Source: an uncultured beta proteobacterium
GTDB lineage: Bacteria > Pseudomonadota > Gammaproteobacteria > Burkholderiales > Burkholderiaceae_C
Assembly: GCA_903845935.1 (NCBI GenBank)
Contig: CAIMZI010000090.1
Location: 1-64,000, forward strand
Length of the DNA stretch: 64,000 bases
Direction: 5' to 3'
Positions 1 to 11,845 of this stretch are shown here, piece by piece. The notes under the pieces were generated by a model that worked only from the letters and a program-made list of their open reading frames with translations, was not told where the DNA came from and did not search any database. The first letter of the stretch is position 1, and the number at the start of each line of letters is the position of its first letter. Position numbers and translations under genes: made by a program.

Positions 1-1
1 C

Positions 2-151
2 GTCGAAATGGAGGCGCTGACCGCGGTACAGGTGGCGCTGCTGACGATTTATGACATGTGCAAGGCGGTGGACCGCGGCATGACCATCACCGACGTCAAG
101 CTGCTGGAAAAGCACGGCGGCAAGTCAGGGAGCTTTGTGGCCGGCGCCTAA
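2..151 (+). CDS. moaC: MoaC, cyclic pyranopterin monophosphate synthase (C-terminal end only)
   Basis: The window opens inside this gene; the reading frame begins at base 2 and ends at the TAA at 149-151, giving the last 49 residues. The segment [20 protein letters not shown] followed by [23 protein letters not shown] is the characteristic MoaC C-terminus. The Asp-Met-Cys-Lys-Ala stretch and the Gly-Gly-Lys-Ser-Gly end are strongly conserved in the family. MoaC acts in the cytoplasm in the first steps of molybdenum cofactor synthesis, making cyclic pyranopterin monophosphate from the MoaA product. No other moa gene follows it; the next gene is convergent. Start and most of the protein lie outside the window. 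Confidence 0.93.
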   Translation, partial: VEMEALTAVQVALLTIYDMCKAVDRGMTITDVKLLEKHGGKSGSFVAGA

Positions 152-189
152 ATTGTTGATACCGACAGCATGCCGCTGGGTTTCTGCAA

Positions 190-759
190 TCAAACTTGCT
201 TGCGGCGTTTGACTGCGGCACCGATCAGGCCCAGACCGGCCAACAGCATGGCATAGGTTTCGGGTTCCGGAACCGCAGCTACCGCGATGTGGTTGACAAA
301 CTGCACATCCTCAAGACTCACGCTGCCTTTGCTAAATTCAAACTTGCTACTCTTGGGTGCGGTGATGGAAACTGCATCCCAGCTGCCGGTGAAGGTCAGC
401 TTGTATTTGCCCACTGCCAGACCGGACAGGCTGATAAAGCTGCTGCTCTCTTGACCAGCGCCGTCCAGCAGGCTGCCGGTGCGCGATGTGATGCCGGAAA
501 GTGTCCAGCCCAGCGTGCCGTTATAACTGGAGTTATTGACCAGCATATCGGACCAGGATGCATCCACCAGCACGTCCTTACCCAGGTTGCTGGCCTTCAC
601 GGTGAACTGCACCGACGCGCTGTCCGAATTTTGCGCAAATGAAAAGACCTTATTCACAACAACGGGCTTGCTGCTCTGGTGGTCGTCACCCGAACCGCTA
701 GCAAACGCTGGGGCCAGTAGGCAAGCACCCAGAGCGATGGAGAGGATAAGGGTTTTCAT
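190..759 (-). CDS. PEP-CTERM sorting-domain protein, extracellular or surface
   Basis: 189 residues. The N-terminus (residues 1-20, ending in APAFA) is a Sec signal peptide. The C-terminus starting near residue 163 has VPEPE, then a hydrophobic helix, then KRRK, which is the PEP-CTERM tripartite sorting signal. In known systems an exosortase (EpsH/XrtA) cleaves this tail and the protein is displayed or released with exopolysaccharide. The middle 140 residues are Ser/Gly/Thr-rich, probably beta-rich, and match no family I recognise. There are no cysteines in the mature region. No exosortase lies in this window, so the partner must be elsewhere. Its upstream region carries two palindromic operator-like sites. 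The function of the mature domain is unknown. Confidence 0.88.
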   Translation of the reverse strand: MKTLILSIALGACLLAPAFASGSGDDHQSSKPVVVNKVFSFAQNSDSASVQFTVKASNLGKDVLVDASWSDMLVNNSSYNGTLGWTLSGITSRTGSLLDGAGQESSSFISLSGLAVGKYKLTFTGSWDAVSITAPKSSKFEFSKGSVSLEDVQFVNHIAVAAVPEPETYAMLLAGLGLIGAAVKRRKQV

Positions 760-812
760 GGGGCACTCACTTTGTTGAAACGGTGTAGGAAGTTTAGGTT
801 TTGGAGTGCTTT

Positions 813-875
813 GGGGAAATAGTCCGAATGGACTTTTACAGGTACTAAGGCATAGTCCGATCGGACTATTTCCCG
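813..875 (-). promoter_or_regulatory. Two palindromic operator-like sites upstream of the PEP-CTERM gene
   Basis: Site A, AGTCC-N4-GGACT at 821-834, and site B, the perfect 18-bp palindrome ATAGTCCGATCGGACTAT at 852-869, have centres 33 bp apart, about three helical turns. The shared motif extends outwards: 5'-GGGAAATAGTCCGA precedes GGACT in both, on the plus strand for A and on the minus strand for B. The two sites therefore face each other as inverted copies. They lie 60-110 bp upstream of the PEP-CTERM start codon and just beyond the end of the pglL-like gene. The geometry suits a dimeric regulator, for example of the LuxR/NarL type; the protein is inferred, not known. Confidence 0.6.
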
Positions 876-899
876 GTAAAAACGGCGTAAAAACCCGGA

Positions 900-2408
900 T
901 CAGGGAGTTTTGTGACGGGCGCTTGACTCGGCAGCCAGCCAGGCCGCGTATTCCGGGGAATAGGCGGCCTGAAAGCGCTTCTCGTAATAGGCCGCTTCTT
1001 CGCGCTGGCCCAACATCCTTGCGCTGACTATGAGTTTTTGCACCACGCTGGCCTCGGGCGAAAAGTGCAACATCTCTTTTGCCAGGGTGTAGATGTGCTG
1101 CGCGTTGTCTGCAGTGAGCGGCGTCACCCCTAGCTCAGCAAATTTCACTTGTCCCTGAAACAGCCAGGAGGCTTGGATTTTGTCCAAGGTGTCGTCTCGA
1201 TAGGCTGGCGCGCGCTCTGGCACCGGCAGATAGATTTGGCTGATGCGCCAATAGTCCCAGACGGAGTAGCTGCTGGCCAGCAAGGTGCATACGGCCAAGA
1301 CCAGGGACAGTTTGGCGACGCCATGCGCTGCCGGGGCTAGCGCCGTCCCCGCTCTGCTCTGCCACAGCATCCAGGCGGCAGCTACTGCGGCCAACTGGAA
1401 CGGACCGTACCATAGCGGATATTCGAGCATGCTGTGCACAAAAATCACAGCAAGCACGCTCCAGGCCATTTGCCGCGTGACGTCCTGTTCGCGCCAGGGC
1501 TTGGCACGCAACACCAGCCACAGCAGCCCAGCACACAAGGCGATGGCAACAGGCAGGCCCAACTCCACCGCCAGTTGCAGCGGCAGGTTGTGGGCGTTGC
1601 CCAGTATTTGGTCGAAGCGCTCGCCGGGATACAGGGTGATGAAGTGCGCATAGCGCAACTCGCCCCAGCCCCAACCCAGCCAGGGCTTGAGCGCAATCAG
1701 CTGCAACACGTTGTGCCACAGGATGCCCCGACCCGAGGCCTCGCCCACCCGACCCAGGATGCCGCTTTGCAGCGTTGCCTGCGCTGACATAGGCGCATGC
1801 GGCATCAAAAATGGCAACACAAGCCCAGCGAGGCTATAGGCAATCAGCGCCCACAGCATCGTGCCACGCCCGCGCCGCCAGACCAGACTCAAGCCGAACA
1901 AGAGCAGCAGTTGCACAAAGCCTGTTCTGGAAGCGCTGGCAGCGTCGGCTGCGGCCAGCAACAGGGCCAAGCCACCAAGCCACACCAGTCGCCGTCCGCC
2001 TGTTGACTGGGCGGTTGTCTGCTGCCACCACAGCAAGGCCGAAACGCCGATACCGAGCAAGGTGGCGAGCTGGTTGCGCTGGCGCAGATTGGCATAGGCC
2101 TGGCCCGCGTCGACAAAATCCACCCACGGACCGAATGGTCCGGACAGACCCAGATACTGCAGCAGGCCCATGGCCGCACTCAAAGCGGCGGCCAGCAACC
2201 AAGCTGTGGCAAGCAAACGGACTCTGGCCGAAAAGTTCACGCCCGACCATTCACAGAGCAACCAGCACACTGCCGCGGCCAGCCAGGCCACCAAACCCTG
2301 CGCCACGGCGGGCGTGGGCCCATAGGTGAATGGATTGAGCCAGGGCAGGGCCAGCAATAACACGGCCCACACAGCGTCAACTGCGAATGGTTTATCTGCC
2401 TTATTCAT
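900..2408 (-). CDS. O-antigen ligase/PglL-type oligosaccharyltransferase, probable pilin glycosylation enzyme
   Basis: 502 residues with about ten to twelve hydrophobic segments: an inner-membrane protein of the Wzy_C/PglL superfamily. A conserved RQRNQ motif at 110-114 is typical of the PglL N-terminal domain. The large periplasmic loop carries the family signature NAHNLPLQLAVELG, with conserved His273 in the Wzy_C domain. The soluble C-terminal region (from about residue 385) resembles Wzy_C_2. PglL enzymes transfer a lipid-linked glycan to Ser/Thr of type IV pilins; Wzy and WaaL relatives act on O-antigen instead. The gene sits immediately downstream of a type IV pilin on the same strand, which supports a pilin O-glycosylation role. 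A terminator separates the two, so it may have its own promoter or depend on read-through. Confidence 0.8.
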   Translation of the reverse strand: MNKADKPFAVDAVWAVLLLALPWLNPFTYGPTPAVAQGLVAWLAAAVCWLLCEWSGVNFSARVRLLATAWLLAAALSAAMGLLQYLGLSGPFGPWVDFVDAGQAYANLRQRNQLATLLGIGVSALLWWQQTTAQSTGGRRLVWLGGLALLLAAADAASASRTGFVQLLLLFGLSLVWRRGRGTMLWALIAYSLAGLVLPFLMPHAPMSAQATLQSGILGRVGEASGRGILWHNVLQLIALKPWLGWGWGELRYAHFITLYPGERFDQILGNAHNLPLQLAVELGLPVAIALCAGLLWLVLRAKPWREQDVTRQMAWSVLAVIFVHSMLEYPLWYGPFQLAAVAAAWMLWQSRAGTALAPAAHGVAKLSLVLAVCTLLASSYSVWDYWRISQIYLPVPERAPAYRDDTLDKIQASWLFQGQVKFAELGVTPLTADNAQHIYTLAKEMLHFSPEASVVQKLIVSARMLGQREEAAYYEKRFQAAYSPEYAAWLAAESSARHKTP

Positions 2409-2472
2409 TCTTCCAACAAAAACTTGCCTTCAATAGAAACCGTAGAAAACAGGAGTTTCAGCCAATCAATAT

Positions 2473-2506
2473 AAAAAAACCCCGCCATGTAACTGACGGG
2501 GTTTTT
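2473..2506 (-). terminator. Intrinsic terminator downstream of the pilin gene
   Basis: On the minus strand a stem of AACCCCG/CGGGGTT with a loop of about 12 bases is followed by a run of T, and the plus strand also has T5 after the stem. It stands between the pilin stop (2557) and the start of the PglL-like gene (2408), so it probably ends most pilin transcripts. Confidence 0.8.
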
Positions 2507-2556
2507 CATTTGGCACAACGATGAAGTGGTGCTTTTAGCCTATGCAGCTATGAACC

Positions 2557-3015
2557 TCAGACGTTGTTCTTCAAAATCAAGTCTTTAGCCGTGGTGTTAG
2601 TAATAGCCGAATCCACAGAGGTGGTCCAAGTAATTGTGGTTTGATCCGCCACGGTACTAGGTGTAATGGTAATTACACCGCCATCCACACCGGTACCGAT
2701 ACCAGAGGCCAAGGTCAACTTGATCACACCCAACGCCACAGTCGCACTGGCAACTTCCTTGGTTGCCGTGAATACTGGGATGGTTGTAGGGGTAGTGCCT
2801 GTGGTATTGCAAGTTGTCAATACGGCGCCATTTTCCTGTGCGCAAACCGCAACCGCAGTCTTCAAGGAGTCACCAGCCGCGAGCGCAGCACCGACCTTAG
2901 CCTTGATAATGTAGTTTGAGTATGCCGGCAGCGCGACGGCGGCCAAAATACCGATGATGGCCACCACGATCATCAATTCGATCAGGGTGATACCCTTTTG
3001 CATAGAACGTTTCAT
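2557..3015 (-). CDS. pilA: Type IV major pilin (prepilin), PilA-like
   Basis: 152 residues from the ATG at 3015, chosen because AAGGAGC lies seven bases upstream and it gives the normal short leader. The leader MKRSMQKG is followed by [20 protein letters not shown], the class III signal and N-terminal helix of type IVa pilins. Gly8 is the prepilin peptidase (PilD) cleavage position and Glu13 the conserved +5 glutamate. The first mature residue is Ile rather than the usual Phe. Cysteines occur only at residues 58 and 69, so any disulphide is in the alpha-beta loop and not the usual C-terminal D-region. The C-terminal half is Thr/Val-rich. A sigma-54 promoter lies upstream and a PglL-like glycosyltransferase downstream. 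Confidence 0.92.
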   Translation of the reverse strand: MKRSMQKGITLIELMIVVAIIGILAAVALPAYSNYIIKAKVGAALAAGDSLKTAVAVCAQENGAVLTTCNTTGTTPTTIPVFTATKEVASATVALGVIKLTLASGIGTGVDGGVITITPSTVADQTTITWTTSVDSAITNTTAKDLILKNNV

Positions 3016-3055
3016 ATTCAGCTCCTTGGTTAAAAAGTACGGACCTGAACATATC

Positions 3056-3071
3056 AGCAGATTCCGTGCCA
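3056..3071 (-). promoter_or_regulatory. Sigma-54 (-24/-12) promoter of the pilin gene
   Basis: The minus strand reads TGGCACGGAATCTGCT, matching the RpoN consensus TGGCACG-N4-TTGCW at all but one position, with exact GG/GC spacing. It lies 41 bp upstream of the pilin ATG, giving a leader of about 30 nt that contains the ribosome binding site. Sigma-54 control through the PilS/PilR two-component system is the established mode for pilA in Pseudomonas and relatives; PilSR is not in this window. Confidence 0.82.
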
Positions 3072-3188
3072 CGGATTCTAGCGTCTACCTTGTGCCGTGA
3101 GGCAAACAACCAGGACCATTTCCGTCAGAATTTGCCCTTGACTCCGACGAAATATGCTCTTGCTGACATTTTCGTCATGGACTTTTTA

Positions 3189-5609
<2,421 letters not shown>

Positions 5610-5790
5610 GGGCAGGGCTCCGATGGACGCATTGCGCTGCGCCGGGGACCTGGTCTTGGCCTAAGGGCTGGGTTGGATCCAAGAGTTGGATCGCGGGCAT
5701 GGTCATTTCGGTTGCTGTGGTGTGCGTGAAGTGCAGAGGATAACCCCGGCGCATGGCCGAACGCCAGAATCTGCCCGGTCCGGGCTCGCC

Positions 5791-8037
5791 TCACTTGGTT
5801 TCGAAATTGGTGGCGCCATCCCAGTCGGGGTCAAATGGCAGCTGGCGCATGGTGCTGACCCGATCGGCATAGAGCTGGTACAGGTATTTCGTCGGGTTCA
5901 TGGCCATCAACTGGACCAGCAGCCTGTCGGCCTGTTCCCAGTCCTGGGCCCGGTAGGCCTTGAGGCAATGACCCCAAGTCTCAAGCTCCTGCGCGAGCTC
6001 CGCGCTGAGCTGTTCGGCAGGGGCAAAGGGATAGAAAATCGCCACTGCCACGGCCTTACCCTTGACGCGCACGCGGTCCAATTCCTGCCAGCTAAAATCC
6101 GGCGCCAAGTTGCGGGTGGATTCGCTGACCACGATGTCTACACCATAGGCCTTGGACAGGCCTTCAAGGCGCGCCCCCAAATTCACCGAGTCCCCAATCA
6201 CGGTGTAGGCACGCCGGATATTGGAGCCCATGTCGCCCACGCACATGGTGCCGGTATTCAGGCCGATGCCAATGCCGATCTCTGGCAAGCCGCGAGCGCG
6301 GTGTTCGTCATTGATGCCTCGCACCGCGTGTGCCATGGCTATGGCGGACTTCACCGACAGTTGCGCATGGTCCGGCGTCTCCACCGGCGCACCCCAGAAG
6401 GCCATCACGCAGTCACCCATGTATTTGTCTATGGTGCCCCGATTTGCACGAATCAATGCGGTGAGATTGCTGAACACGCCGGTCAGAAGCTCCTGCAACT
6501 GCGTGGGCTCCATCTTTTCCGACATCGCAGTAAAGCCGCGCATGTCGCTGAACATGACGGTGAGTTCGCGGTTGCTGGCCTTCATGGTGTAGGCATCGGG
6601 GTCCTTGAGCATTTCGTCAACCAGCTCGGGCGGCACGTAAGTGCCAAACAGATTGGCCAATTCGCGTTTGGTGCGGCTCTCCACAAAGTAGCCATAGCTC
6701 ATGTTGAGTGCAAACGCCAGCGGCGCCATGGACAATGAGGCGGCCAGCGGCAAAACCCAGCCATCTACCTGGTACAACCAAAAATTGAGCCCTGCCAGCG
6801 TCGCCACCACGACCAAGTTCAACGCAACCCCTTGCAATGCCGACAAAAACGGCAGGGCTATAGCCAGCACCAGACCGGCCAGAATCAGCGAGCCCACCTC
6901 ATAGCTCTGCGCGACATCGGGCCGAAGCAAGGTTTTGCCGTCCAGCAGCGCAGAGATCAGATTGGCATGGATTTCCACACCAGGATAGGTTTCATCCATG
7001 GGAGTGACCCGCAGATCCAGTAGGCCTTGGGCGGTGGTTCCCACCAACACGATCTTGTCCTTCAGGCTGCCGGGCGGCAGGCGGTGGTTCAAAATGTCTG
7101 AAGCCGGGATGTACTGAAAGGAACCGCCTGCGACGTTTCCGTGCCCCCTGTACGGCACCAGCGCGGCAACCTTTTCATCCACCGGGATGTCTAAGTGTTT
7201 GCCATCCAAGCGAAGCCTCAGCAGGTCTATATTGGAAGACTGGCCGGACGCGGCGCCATCAAAGCTGTAGCCTGGCACGACTGGCGGCGATCCCATCAAC
7301 ATGCGTACCATGGCCAGCGACAGGGATTCGTAGTACTGACCTTGGTATTGCGCCAGCATGGGCAGGGAGCGCACCACGCCGTCATGGTCAATGACGGGGT
7401 TGAAATAGCCCGCTGTGGGTGCCGCTTTGGCCAACTCAGCGATATTGGAGCCGTAGCTATTCCAACGATAAGCCTGAATGGTTCGCCCCTCCAAAGACCC
7501 CTTGTTGAGCACGGGCGAGGGCAACACACCACTAGGACTGCCTTCGCTGTCATTGAGGAAGTAGCCCATGACCACAGGCCGATTTTTAAGAGACTTGGCA
7601 AACAGCGCGTCATAGTCCAGACTGGTTTGCAGCCCGCGCAGGCTCTCCTTGAAGCCGGCCTGGTCTTTTAGTTCATTTTTCGCCAGTGCATTCAGCTGAG
7701 ACAGGCCCGAACTGCTGTCCGCCTCGGCAAATACCACGTCAAATCCGAGTACGGCGATTTTCTGCTGGTCAAACAGTTCGTCCACCATGCTCGCCAGATA
7801 TTTGCGGCTCCAGGGCCAACGCCCCACTTCACTCAGGCTTTTCTCGTCAATATCGACGATGACAATTCGCGGGTCCAGCGTTCTGGGTGCGGTAGCGTTG
7901 AGCCGGAAGTCATAAATCATGTCATCCAGACGCTGCAGCATATCCAGACGCATGATTCCCGTGGCGTGCAACAAGGCAAAGATCAGCGGCAGCAGGGACA
8001 CCGCAACCCGCGGCCAGTGTTTCATTATGGATTTCAT
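5791..8037 (-). CDS. CHASE2-domain class III adenylate/guanylate cyclase
   Basis: 748 residues. An N-terminal membrane segment (10-28) precedes a periplasmic CHASE2 sensor (about 30-360; note DPRIVIVDIDEKSL and RWPWSR). Two or three membrane helices (about 380-455) lead to the cyclase catalytic domain (about 485-670). The metal-binding aspartates are present in FSDMRGF (Asp498) and DKYMGDCVMAFWG (Asp542), and NIRRAYTVIGDSVNLGARLE matches the transition-state helix. The enzyme should make cAMP from ATP at the inner membrane in response to an extracytoplasmic signal. A tail of about 75 residues follows. It lies between the FHA gene (49 bp gap) and the GAF-ATPase gene (181 bp gap). Cyclic nucleotide acting on the GAF domain is inference. 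Adenylate rather than guanylate specificity is likely but unproven. Confidence 0.9.
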   Translation of the reverse strand: MKSIMKHWPRVAVSLLPLIFALLHATGIMRLDMLQRLDDMIYDFRLNATAPRTLDPRIVIVDIDEKSLSEVGRWPWSRKYLASMVDELFDQQKIAVLGFDVVFAEADSSSGLSQLNALAKNELKDQAGFKESLRGLQTSLDYDALFAKSLKNRPVVMGYFLNDSEGSPSGVLPSPVLNKGSLEGRTIQAYRWNSYGSNIAELAKAAPTAGYFNPVIDHDGVVRSLPMLAQYQGQYYESLSLAMVRMLMGSPPVVPGYSFDGAASGQSSNIDLLRLRLDGKHLDIPVDEKVAALVPYRGHGNVAGGSFQYIPASDILNHRLPPGSLKDKIVLVGTTAQGLLDLRVTPMDETYPGVEIHANLISALLDGKTLLRPDVAQSYEVGSLILAGLVLAIALPFLSALQGVALNLVVVATLAGLNFWLYQVDGWVLPLAASLSMAPLAFALNMSYGYFVESRTKRELANLFGTYVPPELVDEMLKDPDAYTMKASNRELTVMFSDMRGFTAMSEKMEPTQLQELLTGVFSNLTALIRANRGTIDKYMGDCVMAFWGAPVETPDHAQLSVKSAIAMAHAVRGINDEHRARGLPEIGIGIGLNTGTMCVGDMGSNIRRAYTVIGDSVNLGARLEGLSKAYGVDIVVSESTRNLAPDFSWQELDRVRVKGKAVAVAIFYPFAPAEQLSAELAQELETWGHCLKAYRAQDWEQADRLLVQLMAMNPTKYLYQLYADRVSTMRQLPFDPDWDGATNFETK

Positions 8038-8086
8038 GTCGAGCCACCCTTGGATTCAAATACCCCGTTGGCGTCAGCCACTGCGC

Positions 8087-8755
8087 TCAGACCTGGACGA
8101 ACTGCATCTGAGTACCGGCCAACTCAATCAAGTCGCCATTTTTCAGGGCCACGGGGTCGGCCGTAATCGGTGTTCCATTCAATGTGGGGTTGCCGCCACC
8201 CTCCACATGGTGCACCACATAGCCGTGGTGGCGCTTGGTGATGGCCGCCACCGCCACTGCAGGCTTGCCGATCGTCGTCACCACCTTGGTCAGCGGCACT
8301 TCGCGCCCGGCCGCAGCGCCGCTAAGCACCTTGATGCTTGCGGGCGACGCATTGCCGACCTCGGTCGCCGCGTATGCGGGGGCCATCGGCATTGCCGGAG
8401 CCGCGGGGACCACAGTGGCTGCGGGACGAGCCTGCACTCCAGCGGTCTTGTCCGCCGGATCGGCGGCCTTTTCATCGACATACTTGATCTTGTATTTGCC
8501 GATTTCGATGGCGTCGCCGTTTTTCAGAACCTGCTTTTTGATGGCCCGTCCGTTGACGTAGCTGCCGTTGGTGCTGCCCAAATCTTCCAGGGTGACCTCG
8601 GAGCCACTCATCAAAATAACCGCATGCTCACCACTGACGGCAAGGTTGTCGATCACAACATCGTTGTATGGCCGGCGTCCCAAGGTGGTTCTGTCCTTGG
8701 TGAATTGCACTTCCTTGATAACAACATCGTCGATCGACACGATCATTTTCGGCAT
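8087..8755 (-). CDS. Tandem FHA-domain protein, phosphothreonine binding
   Basis: 222 residues with a strong ribosome binding site (AAGGAG) at proper spacing. Residues 1-95 are a canonical forkhead-associated domain: TLGRRPYNDVVI, then SGEHA, then STNGSYVNG, which carries the Arg, Ser, His and Asn residues that bind phosphothreonine. A Pro/Ala-rich linker (about 100-140) follows. A second, divergent FHA-like domain (about 143-222) has IGK, KRHHGYVV and LNGTPI in the equivalent places. The protein has no signal peptide and is cytoplasmic. The gene sits between a PP2C phosphatase and a CHASE2 cyclase on the same strand, so it probably reads a Ser/Thr phosphorylation signal. No kinase gene is present in the window. 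Confidence 0.88.
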   Translation of the reverse strand: MPKMIVSIDDVVIKEVQFTKDRTTLGRRPYNDVVIDNLAVSGEHAVILMSGSEVTLEDLGSTNGSYVNGRAIKKQVLKNGDAIEIGKYKIKYVDEKAADPADKTAGVQARPAATVVPAAPAMPMAPAYAATEVGNASPASIKVLSGAAAGREVPLTKVVTTIGKPAVAVAAITKRHHGYVVHHVEGGGNPTLNGTPITADPVALKNGDLIELAGTQMQFVQV

Positions 8756-8802
8756 GACCGGCTCCTTTTCCTATGGTTGGACACTGGCATATGGCACACG
8801 CA

Positions 8803-9588
8803 TTATTTTCCCAGCAATCTGGCGATTAAACCCCGCTTTTCAGCTGCCTCAGTGACTTCCACCATCAGAACGGAAATATTGTCCCGTCCGCCCCGCTCAT
8901 TGGCGGCGTCGACCAGGGACTGCGCCTTGTGCTCGAGCTCGGCTTGCTCCGCCAACAGCTGTTCGATGGCAGCATCATTCATCATGTCGGTGAGTCCATC
9001 GGAGCACATAAGGTAGACATCGCCCGCTTCCACACCGTGCTCGTTGACCTCCAGCAGCACCATCGCTTCCACGCCGAGTGCGCGGGTAACTAGGTTGCGG
9101 ATATTGGAATTCTCTGCCTGCTCCGGGCTGATCAGACCGGCATCGAGCTGCTCCTGCAACAGCGAATGGTCCTTGGTGATGGGCCGCAGCTTCCCCGCAC
9201 GGTAACAGTAGCAGCGTGAGTCGCCGATATGGCCAATCACCAGACCGTCATCCCGAAAAACCCCCATCACCAGGGTGGTGCCCATGCCCGAATAATGGGA
9301 GTTGGAGTTGGCTGCGTTCAGTATCGACACATTGGCGCCGTCCACGCACAGCTCCATGGCCCGGCGCACCTCGCGGTAACGTGCCGCATCACCGGCCTCG
9401 GTCAACCAGCGCCCCATCTCCGACTTGATATGAGAGGTGGCCATGGCGCTGGCAATCTCGCCAGCCTTGTATCCGCCCATGCCATCGGCCAACACCGCCA
9501 GGCGCATGGCTTCGTCCACGGCGACCGAATCTTCATTGTTGCTGCGGCTGCGCCCCACATCCGTGACGGAGCAAAATTTGTATTGCAT
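8803..9588 (-). CDS. PP2C-family (PPM) serine/threonine protein phosphatase
   Basis: 261 residues, soluble. Motifs of bacterial PP2C phosphatases occur in order: SRSNNEDS near the start, LADGMGG (metal-binding Asp), GTTLVMG, IGDSRCY, ITKDHS, SDGLTDMM and GGRDNISV with the last metal-binding Asp. It should remove phosphate from Ser/Thr of proteins using two Mn or Mg ions. It is the first gene of the co-directional set with the FHA, cyclase and ATPase genes, so its promoter should lie in 9589-9697. PP2C next to FHA is the arrangement of the threonine-phosphorylation switch of some type VI secretion loci (PppA/Fha), but no T6SS gene is here. Confidence 0.92.
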   Translation of the reverse strand: MQYKFCSVTDVGRSRSNNEDSVAVDEAMRLAVLADGMGGYKAGEIASAMATSHIKSEMGRWLTEAGDAARYREVRRAMELCVDGANVSILNAANSNSHYSGMGTTLVMGVFRDDGLVIGHIGDSRCYCYRAGKLRPITKDHSLLQEQLDAGLISPEQAENSNIRNLVTRALGVEAMVLLEVNEHGVEAGDVYLMCSDGLTDMMNDAAIEQLLAEQAELEHKAQSLVDAANERGGRDNISVLMVEVTEAAEKRGLIARLLGK

Positions 9589-9697
9589 TCGCTTCTTTAT
9601 GTTTCAGTGTCTGCCCAGCGTTTGAGGGCGCACATTAGCAGACGTCCACTCCGCCGACAAGAGCCCGCCCTTGCGTGCCAGTCGCAATTTTGACAAA

Positions 9698-9733
9698 CAA
9701 AAAAAGCCCAAGCTGAAACTTGGGCTCTTTTTT
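9698..9733 (-). terminator. Bidirectional intrinsic terminator after sucCD
   Basis: Stem AGCCCAAG (9705-9712) pairs perfectly with CTTGGGCT (9719-9726) over a six-base loop and has T-runs on both strands. It lies 40 bp beyond the sucD stop and separates the sucCD operon from the phosphatase promoter region. Confidence 0.88.
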
Positions 9734-9773
9734 GCGTGCTTACTAGCCCCGCAGCGTGCAATACAAGGTCTGC

Positions 9774-10670
9774 TTACTTGAGCAAGGCCTTGAGCAGCTT
9801 GGCCATTTCAGACGGATTGCGTGTGACGGTGAAGCCGCACGCTTCCATTACTTCCAGCTTGGCATCGGCCGTATCGGCACCACCGGAGATCAGGGCACCT
9901 GCGTGGCCCATGCGCTTGCCGGCAGGTGCTGTTACACCAGCGATGAAGCCGACGATAGGCTTCTTCATGTTGAGCTTGCACCAGCGGGCGGCTTCGGCTT
10001 CGTCCGGTCCGCCGATTTCGCCGATCATGATGACCGCGTCGGTATCTGGATCGTCATTGAAGGCGCGCATCACGTCGATGTGCTTCAGGCCATTGATGGG
10101 GTCGCCACCAATACCGACAGCAGACGACTGACCCAGACCGATTTCGGTCAGCTGAGCCACGGCTTCGTACGTCAGGGTACCGGAGCGCGAAACCACGCCG
10201 ATACGACCCTTGCGGTGAATGTGACCGGGCATGATGCCGATCTTGATTTCATCGGGGGTGATCAGGCCTGGGCAGTTCGGGCCCAGCAACAAAGTTTCCT
10301 TGCCACCGGCAGCCACTTTGGCCTTCATGCGGTTGCGCACCATCAGCATGTCCTTGACCGGGATGCCTTCGGTAATACAGATGGCCAGGTCCAGATCGGC
10401 TTCTACGGCTTCCCAGATGGCAGCCGCAGCACCGGCTGGTGGCACGTAGATCACGGAAACGGTGGCACCGGTTTCAGATGCCGCTTCCTTCACGGAGGCG
10501 TAAATCGGGATGTTGAAGATGGACTCGCCAGCCTTCTTGGGGTTCACGCCCGCGACGAAGCAGTTCTTGCCGTTCGCGTATTCCTGGCATTTTTCAGTGT
10601 GAAACTGACCGGTCTTGCCGGTAATGCCTTGGGTGATGACCTTGGTGTCTTTATTGATGAAGATAGACAT
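9774..10670 (-). CDS. sucD: Succinyl-CoA synthetase, alpha subunit
   Basis: 298 residues from the ATG at 10670, which gives the normal start MSIFINKDTKVITQGITGK. The N-terminal CoA-binding Rossmann domain and C-terminal ligase domain are present; the phosphorylated active-site histidine lies in GHAGALISGG. With SucC it interconverts succinyl-CoA and succinate with formation of ATP or GTP in the TCA cycle. It is encoded 14 bp after sucC and followed by a strong terminator, so the operon is sucCD. In many bacteria sucCD follows sucAB; here it stands alone. Length and motifs are normal. Confidence 0.97.
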   Translation of the reverse strand: MSIFINKDTKVITQGITGKTGQFHTEKCQEYANGKNCFVAGVNPKKAGESIFNIPIYASVKEAASETGATVSVIYVPPAGAAAAIWEAVEADLDLAICITEGIPVKDMLMVRNRMKAKVAAGGKETLLLGPNCPGLITPDEIKIGIMPGHIHRKGRIGVVSRSGTLTYEAVAQLTEIGLGQSSAVGIGGDPINGLKHIDVMRAFNDDPDTDAVIMIGEIGGPDEAEAARWCKLNMKKPIVGFIAGVTAPAGKRMGHAGALISGGADTADAKLEVMEACGFTVTRNPSEMAKLLKALLK

Positions 10671-10684
10671 ATTCGTGTTCCGCC

Positions 10685-11845
<1,161 letters not shown>

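Noticed and set aside
3016-3072. A longer pilin starting at 3072
   Set aside because: It would extend past the sigma-54 promoter and make an abnormal leader; the ATG at 3015 has AAGGAGC and a standard 8-residue leader.
8803-9588. Part of a type VI secretion locus, from PP2C next to FHA
   Set aside because: No tss gene is nearby; neighbours are a cyclase and a GspE-like ATPase.
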